From: DATEEW01 sp035273665
GTDB taxonomy: Bacteria; Pseudomonadota; Gammaproteobacteria; Burkholderiales; SG8-39
Assembly (NCBI GenBank): GCA_035273665.1
Contig: DATEOW010000179.1
Coordinates: 1 to 5,101, forward strand
DNA: 5,101 nt
Direction of reading: 5' to 3'
Below are positions 1-5,101 of this stretch, one piece after another (the first letter of the stretch is position 1; every line of letters begins with the position of its first letter). Made by a program: the position numbers and the translations under genes. A model generated the notes under the pieces. That model searched no databases and was not told where the DNA came from. It saw only the letters and a program-made list of their open reading frames with translations.

Positions 1-399
1 GTGAGTGCGGGGATGCTGGAGGGTTATTTTCTGAGCGTTTACTCCGCTCGCAAATTGGGGATGCAAACGACAGGCAATGCGGGCGGCAGCCATAATCTCA
101 TCGTTAAGCCGGGCAAGCGCGATTTCAAAGCGATGCTCAAAACGCTCGATACTGGTTTGCTGGTCACTGAATTAATGGGGCAGGGGATCAACATGGTGAC
201 GGGCGATTACTCGCGCGGCGCATTCGGTTATTGGGTGGAGAAGGGGGAAATCCAATACCCGGTGGAGGAGATCACCATTGCGGGAAACCTCAAGCAGATG
301 TATCGCGATGTGGAAGCGGTAGGTGCAGACGAGCTCGTGCGCGGCTCGCGTCGCTGTCCGTCCATACTTATTTCGTCGATGACGATTGCCGGAAATTAA
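1..399 (+). CDS. pmbA: PmbA/TldE, C-terminal part (truncated by window edge)
   Basis: This is the C-terminal third of PmbA (TldE), the partner of TldD in the TldD/TldE cytoplasmic protease. The complex is known from microcin B17 maturation, CcdA antitoxin turnover and peptide processing. In this family the zinc-binding HExxxH motif belongs to TldD, and PmbA is the non-metal partner. Visible family hallmarks are EGYFLSVYSARKLGM (residues 7-21 of the visible part), GNAGGSHN (25-32), TGLLVTELMGQG (51-62), TGDYSRGAFGYWVEKGEI (67-84), YPVEEITIAGNL (86-97) and the terminal IAGN, all closely matching my recollection of E. coli PmbA. A full PmbA is about 450 residues, so roughly 320 are missing upstream. 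The GTG at position 1 is therefore an internal valine, not a start. The gene ends in TAA at 397-399, directly against the next ATG. Identification is firm; only the 5' end is unknown. Confidence 0.95.
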   Translation: MSAGMLEGYFLSVYSARKLGMQTTGNAGGSHNLIVKPGKRDFKAMLKTLDTGLLVTELMGQGINMVTGDYSRGAFGYWVEKGEIQYPVEEITIAGNLKQMYRDVEAVGADELVRGSRRCPSILISSMTIAGN

Positions 400-1500
400 A
401 TGACGGACGATAAACGGCGCAACTTTCTCAAGCGGACGGGCGCCGGTTTCGCTCTTGGCGCAAGCTCAACCACTGCGATCGCTCAAAGTCCTGCACTGCA
501 ATGGCGCCTGGCTTGCAGCTTCCCAAAGACGCTTGACGCGCTATACGGTGCCGCGGAGTTCTTCGCCAAACGTGTGGCGGCCCTCACGGGAAATCGTTTC
601 CATATTCGCGTGCACGGCCCCGACGAAATCGTCCCCTCGCTTCAAGTGCTGGATGCCGTGCAGAACGGCACGGTTGAATGTGGGCATACGGCGAGTTATT
701 ACTATGTCGGCAAAAACCCGGCTTTCGCCTTCGATACCGCTTTGCCCTTCGGCTTGAACGCGCGGCAGCAGAATGCATGGATGTATGCAGGCGGCGGCAT
801 CCAGGCCATGCGCGGACTTTTTGCCGAGTACGGCTGCGTGCAATTCCCCGCCGGCAACACTGGGGCGCAAATGGGCGGTTGGTTCCGCAAGGAAGTGAAG
901 AGTCTCGACGATCTAAAAGGGCTCAAATTCCGCATTGCCGGTATCGCGGGTCAGGTGCTAGCCCGACTCGGCGCGGTTCCACAGCAAATTGCAGGTCCCA
1001 ATATCTACCAGTCGCTCGAGCGCGGTGCCATCGATGCCGCAGAGTGGGTTGGCCCTTATGACGATGAAAAACTCGGCTTCGTGAAAGTCGCGCCTTATTA
1101 CTACTATCCCGGTTTCTGCGAAGGCTCCGCGCAACTTTCGGTGCTGGTGAATCAAAAGAAATGGGAAGAATTGCCGGCTGAATACAAAGCGGCGGTAGAA
1201 GCTGCTGCGACGGAGGCGCATGTTCAAATGAACGCGCATTACGATGCTCGCAATCCCTTGGCCTTACGTAAGCTCGTCGCCGCCGGCGCAAAGCTTCGGG
1301 CTTTTCCACCCGCGGTGATGAGCGCGGCGCAGCAGGTCGCTTTCGACTTGTATGACGAACTCGCGCAGAAGAGCCCACAGTTCAAAAGCATCTACGTGCA
1401 GTGGAAGCAATTTCGCCAGGAAGAATTGCTATGGTTCCGCGTGGCGGAACATAGTTACGACAACTTCATCTACAGCGCGGCCGCTAAGACCAAGTCTTAG
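400..1500 (+). CDS. TRAP transporter solute-binding protein, TakP/FcbT1 (DctP) family
   Basis: This is a periplasmic solute-binding protein of a TRAP (tripartite ATP-independent) transporter, 366 residues, full length for the family. The N-terminus carries a twin-arginine signal: KRRNFLK at residues 5-11, a hydrophobic stretch, then an AIA cleavage site near residue 28, so it is probably exported folded by Tat. The mature part closely resembles Rhodobacter TakP, which binds pyruvate and other 2-oxoacids together with Na+. Matching blocks are the WRLACSFPKTLD start (35-46), VECGHTASYYYVGKNPAFAF (92-111), NTGAQMGGWFRKE (153-165), LKGLKFRIAG (172-181), GAVPQQIAG (191-199) and AAEWVGPYDDEKLGF (213-227). 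Arg178, Gln157, Glu215 and Trp216 fall in the conserved ligand and cation region by my recollection of TakP. The substrate is inferred; lactate or aromatic acids (the FcbT1 group) are possible. The ATG abuts the pmbA stop, with only a weak GGAA at 391-394 as ribosome site. No dctQ or dctM follows. Confidence 0.93.
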   Translation: MTDDKRRNFLKRTGAGFALGASSTTAIAQSPALQWRLACSFPKTLDALYGAAEFFAKRVAALTGNRFHIRVHGPDEIVPSLQVLDAVQNGTVECGHTASYYYVGKNPAFAFDTALPFGLNARQQNAWMYAGGGIQAMRGLFAEYGCVQFPAGNTGAQMGGWFRKEVKSLDDLKGLKFRIAGIAGQVLARLGAVPQQIAGPNIYQSLERGAIDAAEWVGPYDDEKLGFVKVAPYYYYPGFCEGSAQLSVLVNQKKWEELPAEYKAAVEAAATEAHVQMNAHYDARNPLALRKLVAAGAKLRAFPPAVMSAAQQVAFDLYDELAQKSPQFKSIYVQWKQFRQEELLWFRVAEHSYDNFIYSAAAKTKS

Positions 1501-4214
1501 TCCTCCGAATTCTGCCGCATCAAAGCTCGCGGCACGCCTGCCAGCCGTGCATATAACTCGTCTGGCGGAAGCGGCGGACACAGCAGATAACCTTGTGCTT
1601 CATCGCAGCCACGCTGACGCAAAAAGGCCAACTGCTCCTCGGTCTCTACGCCTTCGGCGACCACGCGCAGCGCGAGATCTTTTGACATCGAAATCATCGC
1701 GCGTGTGATCGCAACATCGTCCGCATCGCCAGGAATATCCCGAATGAAAGACTGGTCAATTTTGATCTTGTCGATGGGGAAGCGTTTCAAGTAGGCGAGG
1801 CTCGAATAACCGATGCCGAAGTCATCCAATGCAAGGCGCAAACCGATGCTTTTGAGCATGTGGAGCGTATCCAGATTCGCTTCCGTGTCGTGGACAAGCG
1901 CGCTTTCGGTAATTTCCAGTTCGAGCATGCTCGGCGATAAATGGCTCGCCGCAAGCACGAGCTCGATTGTGTGGGCAAAATTTGGATTGCGAAATTGCCG
2001 CGCGGAGAGGTTGACCGCGACAGGGATGGGCGGCAAACCGCTTTCCAGCCATTGTTCAATTTGGGCACAGGCCTGCGTGAGTGTCCATTCGCCGATGCTC
2101 TGGATAAGCCCCGACTCCTCTGCAATCGGGACGAAAGCGCCGGGTAGGATCAGGCCATGTACGGGATGCTGCCAACGCAACAACGCTTCAATGGCGCGGA
2201 CGCGACCGCTGGCGATTTCGTATTGCGGTTGGTAATACAGGACGAGTTCATTGCGTCTCAAGGCCAGACGCAAATCGTTCTCGAGAGATAAGCGTTCATT
2301 GGCTTCGGCATTCATGGAGGAGGTGAAAAACTTAAAGCCGTTGCGGCCCGAGTCTTTCACGTAGTACATGGCCGTGTCCGCGTTGCGCATCAAGCTGTCG
2401 ATGTCCGTACCATCCTCCGGATAAAGGGCGATACCGATACTGCCCGATACGTGCAGGCTACGATTGTCGATGACATAAGCGGGCTCGATCGCTTGCAGAA
2501 GGTTTTGCGCGACCGTTGTGACTTGGGCCACGTTGCGAACGTCCTGCAAGATAACGACGAACTCATCGCCTCCAATGCGTGCGACGGAGTCTTCCGCTCG
2601 TAAGGACCCGATCAATCGGCGAGAAACCTCCACAAGAAGTTGGTCGCCGACGATGTGGCCGAGTGAATCGTTGATGGTCTTGAACCGGTCAAGATCGATG
2701 AACATCAGCGCCACGCCGCTGCGATGCCGTTGAGCATAGGCGAGCGCCTGTTTCAAGCGATCGAGAAGGAGATGCCGATTCGGCAAGCCGGTGAGGGCGT
2801 CGAAATGCGCCAGGCGGCGCAGTTTTGCTTCGGCATCGCGGCGTTGGTCCGCTTCCTGCGCGAGCGCCAAGAGCGTGCAGATGCCCGCCGCGAAATCGAT
2901 GTCCTCAGGGGCCCATCGGCGTTCTTCCTGTCGAACTTCAAAGCCGATCTTGCCGATTACTCGGCCTTCCAACCATACCGGCAAATCGAGCATGGAAAGA
3001 ATGCCCAGGGGCTGCATGTAATCGCGCATTACTGGTTCCAAGGCAGCATTACCGCGCGCAGTTGAGGCATCGATGATCTGATGTCCTGCAATGGAGGCAA
3101 AACGCCCCATCTGCGCCGCGGCGTTTAGCTGTCGTGGGGTGTTCAGAGGGTCTGCTTGATGATCTGCGCGCAAGCTCAACTCGCATTCAAGGACGTCACG
3201 CTCTGCGTGCAGGCGCCAAAAGCTGATGCGGTCAAGGCCTAAGGTTCGCAACGCGACGCTCGCAATGTCGTGCAACGCGGTGCTGAAGTCCGGGGCGTCG
3301 CGCTCTGCAAGCGCGAGCAACTGATTTCGGTGGAAGACTAATTTCTCGTTGTGACCACGGAGCCGTTCTTCGATCTCGCGACGTTCCGTAATTTGGGTTT
3401 GGAGCTCGACATTCTTTTCTTCCAGATCTCGGGTACGCGCGGCTACCCGCAACTCAAGGCTTGCCCGCGCTGTCTCCAAGGCAGCATGAGCCGTGCGTTC
3501 GGTAGTGATCTCGCGAAAGGTCCAGATGATTTGCTCTTCCGCGGGTGCGCCGAAGGCACGGCCGTCTACCATGCACCAGATTTCGCTGCCGTCCGGGCGT
3601 CGCAAACGGTGCTCCGCATGGTACGTCCGCTCGGAAGGTAGGGAAGGAACGTTCTCTGAAGCGCCGAAAAGCAAAGCCCAGGACTGTCCTACGAGGGTGG
3701 AGTCGCCACAGTCGAACAGGGTGGCGAAAGCGAGGTTATAACGCATGACGCGTTGCGCGCGCGTGAAAAGAATACCGACTTGCGCGTTGTCCAAAATCAA
3801 GCGCTGCTCTTCGAGCGCGGCAAATAAGCGAGCCTCGGTCGTGTTGAGCGCGCTGATGTCGATGACGGTCAATACCGCGCCCAGGCGCCCGGAGGGCATT
3901 TCCGTCGGTCGTATCGTCAATAAAACGGCGACGCTGCCGCCGCTGCGGCGTTCGAGACTCCACTGGCTGGGCATCGGTAGCGCGTCGGGGACTAGTGCGC
4001 CTTTGAGCGCGCGTTGTGCGAGCGCGCGCGCATGCGTTGGAAAGGCGTCGGTGAACGCAGTGCCCACCAATTCTTTGATGGACGTTCCCAGGAGCTGCGC
4101 ATAGACCTGATTGGCGCGCAGTATGAGCCCCGCAGTGTCCGTGACGACAAGCCCGGCGCCGGCCAGTTCGAATGCGGCCGCGCGCGGTTCGGCGACCAGC
4201 TTAGCTCCCTCCAT
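1497..4214 (-). CDS. PAS-PAS-GAF-GGDEF-EAL cyclic-di-GMP synthase/phosphodiesterase
   Basis: This 905-residue cyclic-di-GMP turnover protein has no transmembrane segment or signal peptide, so it is probably a cytosolic sensor. Domain order by eye: PAS 1 (about 12-120), PAS 2 (about 130-240, ending IIWTFREITTER), a coiled-coil-like linker (about 240-300), GAF (about 300-452), GGDEF (about 463-630, opening with HFDALTGLPNR) and EAL (about 643-893). The cyclase signature GGDEF is intact at 548-552. An RxxD inhibitory site (R539-AE-D542) sits five residues before it, suggesting product feedback. The EAL side is also complete: EALLRW (676-681), N735 in VNLSARQ, E767 in ELEITES, D797-D798 in DDFGIGYSS, K818 in KIKID, and E854 in AEGVETEEQ. 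Both activities are therefore possible; the net direction cannot be told. The ATG at 4214 is the most upstream one, since an in-frame TAA lies 12 bases before it. No ribosome site precedes it. Its end overlaps the convergent binding-protein gene. Confidence 0.96.
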   Translation of the reverse strand: MEGAKLVAEPRAAAFELAGAGLVVTDTAGLILRANQVYAQLLGTSIKELVGTAFTDAFPTHARALAQRALKGALVPDALPMPSQWSLERRSGGSVAVLLTIRPTEMPSGRLGAVLTVIDISALNTTEARLFAALEEQRLILDNAQVGILFTRAQRVMRYNLAFATLFDCGDSTLVGQSWALLFGASENVPSLPSERTYHAEHRLRRPDGSEIWCMVDGRAFGAPAEEQIIWTFREITTERTAHAALETARASLELRVAARTRDLEEKNVELQTQITERREIEERLRGHNEKLVFHRNQLLALAERDAPDFSTALHDIASVALRTLGLDRISFWRLHAERDVLECELSLRADHQADPLNTPRQLNAAAQMGRFASIAGHQIIDASTARGNAALEPVMRDYMQPLGILSMLDLPVWLEGRVIGKIGFEVRQEERRWAPEDIDFAAGICTLLALAQEADQRRDAEAKLRRLAHFDALTGLPNRHLLLDRLKQALAYAQRHRSGVALMFIDLDRFKTINDSLGHIVGDQLLVEVSRRLIGSLRAEDSVARIGGDEFVVILQDVRNVAQVTTVAQNLLQAIEPAYVIDNRSLHVSGSIGIALYPEDGTDIDSLMRNADTAMYYVKDSGRNGFKFFTSSMNAEANERLSLENDLRLALRRNELVLYYQPQYEIASGRVRAIEALLRWQHPVHGLILPGAFVPIAEESGLIQSIGEWTLTQACAQIEQWLESGLPPIPVAVNLSARQFRNPNFAHTIELVLAASHLSPSMLELEITESALVHDTEANLDTLHMLKSIGLRLALDDFGIGYSSLAYLKRFPIDKIKIDQSFIRDIPGDADDVAITRAMISMSKDLALRVVAEGVETEEQLAFLRQRGCDEAQGYLLCPPLPPDELYARLAGVPRALMRQNSED

Positions 4215-4222
4215 GGGCGGGC

Positions 4223-4231
4223 ATTATGACA
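4223..4231 (-). promoter_or_regulatory. candidate extended -10 element for the c-di-GMP gene
   Basis: Read on the minus strand, TGTCATAAT matches the extended -10 consensus TGnTATAAT at all but one position. It ends eight bases before the ATG at 4214, so transcription would begin at or within a base or two of the start codon and give a leaderless or nearly leaderless mRNA. This fits the lack of a Shine-Dalgarno sequence there. A TTGACG lies upstream at 4239-4244, but the 10-base spacing is too short for a normal sigma-70 -35 element, so the call rests on the extended -10 alone. Confidence 0.35.
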
Positions 4232-4316
4232 CCGGCACCGTCAATTTTTGTTCTCATGCTCGCATTCGGCGGTGGCCGGACCTGTAAATGTGAGATGTTT
4301 CACCGACAGGACGTCG

Positions 4317-4344
4317 TTGCTCCCGCACAGTTGGGCCGTATAAA
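4317..4344 (+). promoter_or_regulatory. weak sigma-70-like promoter candidate for the small exported protein
   Basis: TTGCTC at 4317-4322 and TATAAA at 4339-4344 are separated by 16 bases. The -10 matches consensus at five of six positions, the -35 at only three. The predicted start near 4351 would leave a leader of about nine bases before the ATG at 4360, too short for a standard ribosome site, and none is seen. It may be chance. Confidence 0.25.
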
Positions 4345-4359
4345 CTTCGATCCGCTGTC

Positions 4360-4950
4360 ATGTTGCGCGTCTTTGTCGTTTTCTTTCTGCTGGCTGGAGC
4401 TTATAGCGCTTGGGCGTCGCGTGAAGCTTCCCATTTCGAAGGTGCGCTCGCACCCTTCGTCCCTCAGCAATATGAATTGACTGAACCTGCACAGGCTTTT
4501 GAACGGGCGGGGTTCAACGTCACGCCGGTCGCCCGCTTCGATATCGAGGCGCGCGTATTAGGCCGTGAAATCTATCGCTCCGATACGGTTGCCGAACTGG
4601 CGCCCGTAGACTTGGCTCTGGGCTGGGGTCCGATGTCGGACAGCAGAATTCTCAAAGACATCCGCACCAGTCAGGCGAACCGGTTCTTCTATTGGAGTAC
4701 CGATCGTTTTCCGATTCCGCGAAGCGTCATTGAGAACAGCTCCACAAACACTCATTTGATTCCTGCCACCGCGGAAATCGAGGCGCGTCTGAAGCAAATC
4801 CGCGTTGGCGAAATCGTCCATGTCGGTGGGTTGCTGGTCAACGCTTACCGGCCTACCGACGGCCGCAGCTGGAAGACTTCGCTTCGCCGAGACGACAGCG
4901 GCGACGGGGCTTGCGAAATCATCTACGTGACCAATTTAGAAATTCGTTAG
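4360..4950 (+). CDS. small exported protein of unknown function
   Basis: This 196-residue protein begins with a typical Sec signal peptide: MLR, a hydrophobic core VFVVFFLLAGAYSA, and an AWA cleavage site at residues 17-19. The mature protein of about 177 residues is probably periplasmic. Striking blocks are RFDIEARVLGREIY (59-72), APVDLALGWGPMSD (81-94), RFFYWSTDRFPIP (108-120), NTHLIPA (130-136) and RRDDSGDGACEIIYV (176-190). I recall the same blocks in an uncharacterised protein family found in several Proteobacteria, but know no function for it. The stretch VGEIVHVGGLLVNAYR (149-164) has the beta-strand rhythm of an OB-fold strand, which is only an inference. A single cysteine (C185) rules out an internal disulfide. 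The ATG is supported by the signal peptide placed right behind it, though no Shine-Dalgarno sequence precedes it. It is divergent from the c-di-GMP gene. That it is a real gene is likely; its role is unknown. Confidence 0.85.
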   Translation: MLRVFVVFFLLAGAYSAWASREASHFEGALAPFVPQQYELTEPAQAFERAGFNVTPVARFDIEARVLGREIYRSDTVAELAPVDLALGWGPMSDSRILKDIRTSQANRFFYWSTDRFPIPRSVIENSSTNTHLIPATAEIEARLKQIRVGEIVHVGGLLVNAYRPTDGRSWKTSLRRDDSGDGACEIIYVTNLEIR

Positions 4951-5009
4951 TCTCTCCCTGGCCTGAGCACCCGCACGCAAGCCCCTTTCATTGCCTACGG
5001 GGTCGCATC
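4951..5009. other. intergenic spacer, no gene seen
   Basis: This short non-coding stretch lies between the exported-protein stop and the first full repeat copy. It contains TGCCTACGG (4992-5000), which resembles the GCCCTACGG inside the repeat units, so a decayed partial copy may be present. No hairpin followed by a T-run is seen, so there is no convincing terminator for the upstream gene. Confidence 0.5.
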
Positions 5010-5101
5010 CCGCAAGCGGGAACCCTGCTTCACCCTACGGCTATGCCTGCGAAATCCGCAAGCGGGAACCCTGCTTCGCCCTACGGCAATGCCTGCGAAA
5101 T
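5010..5101. repeat. two tandem copies of a 46-bp dyad-rich intergenic repeat, open at the window end
   Basis: Copy 1 is 5010-5055 and copy 2 is 5056-5101. They are directly adjacent and differ at only two of 46 positions (A5032 against G5078, T5042 against A5088). Each begins with the inverted repeat CCGC-AA-GCGG. The second half of copy 2 forms a nested dyad: TTCGC at 5075-5079 pairs with GCGAA at 5095-5099, enclosing GGC (5085-5087) and GCC (5091-5093). In copy 1 the outer arm is TTCAC, so its stem has one mismatch. There is no unique spacer between copies and no coding frame worth calling. It resembles a dispersed REP/BIME-like intergenic element. Because the window stops exactly at the end of a unit, the total copy number is unknown. 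Confidence 0.85.

Noticed and set aside
475..482. GCGATCGC octamer (HIP1-like palindrome)
   Set aside because: I noticed only this one copy, inside the signal-peptide coding region; HIP1 is meaningful only when highly over-represented, as in cyanobacteria.
923..1378. A 151-codon open frame on the minus strand, opposite the binding-protein gene
   Set aside because: Its arginine- and proline-rich translation resembles no protein I know and mirrors the codon bias of the real gene on the other strand.
1514..1533. GCCGC...GCGGC inverted repeat near the convergent gene ends, considered as a terminator
   Set aside because: The stem is five base pairs with a ten-base loop and no T-run, and it lies inside the coding end of the c-di-GMP gene.
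461..3180. A 13-base match (ending CAAGCTCAAC) at about 458-470 and 3168-3180
   Set aside because: One match of this length is plausible by chance within 5 kb of similar GC-rich coding DNA, and both copies are in unrelated genes.
4022..4037. Sixteen-base alternating purine-pyrimidine tract (GC-rich, Z-DNA-like)
   Set aside because: It lies within the PAS 1 coding region of a GC-rich gene, where Ala/Arg codons (THARALAQRA) explain it; there is no sign of a separate function.
4239..4244. TTGACG on the minus strand as a -35 box for the c-di-GMP gene
   Set aside because: Only ten bases separate it from the CATAAT box, far from the usual 16-18, and no other -10 lies at the right distance.
5010..5101. 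Possible CRISPR array
   Set aside because: The 46-bp units abut directly with no unique spacers, and no cas genes are in the window.

Overview
The window reads as chromosomal DNA from a moderately GC-rich Proteobacterium, most likely beta- or gammaproteobacterial. The clues are a PmbA/TldE C-terminus very close to the enterobacterial form, a twin-arginine-exported TakP/FcbT1-type TRAP solute-binding protein, and a multidomain PAS-PAS-GAF-GGDEF-EAL protein of the kind common in these classes. The exact genus cannot be read from the sequence.

Layout: (1) Positions 1-399, + strand, hold the last 132 residues of pmbA (tldE), cut by the window edge. (2) Positions 400-1500, + strand, hold a complete TRAP transporter periplasmic binding protein for 2-oxoacids or related organic acids. 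Its ATG follows the pmbA stop directly (TAAATG), so the two are probably co-transcribed. No DctQ or DctM membrane subunits follow it. (3) Positions 1497-4214, - strand, hold a 905-residue cyclic-di-GMP enzyme with both GGDEF and EAL motifs intact. It converges on the binding-protein gene and the two ends overlap by 4 bp. (4) Positions 4215-4359 are a divergent intergenic region with -10-like elements close to both start codons and no good Shine-Dalgarno sequence on either side. (5) Positions 4360-4950, + strand, hold a small exported protein of unknown function. (6) Positions 4951-5101 are non-coding. From 5010 to the window end they contain two tandem copies of a 46-bp, dyad-rich repeat that appears to continue beyond the window.

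How the parts relate: pmbA and the binding protein form one transcriptional unit by position, with no obvious functional link. The c-di-GMP enzyme is convergent to that unit and divergent from the small exported protein, so it probably has its own promoter. No phage, transposase, CRISPR or defence genes are seen. The least explained pieces are the tandem repeat at the right edge, the small exported protein, and the binding protein without visible transporter partners.
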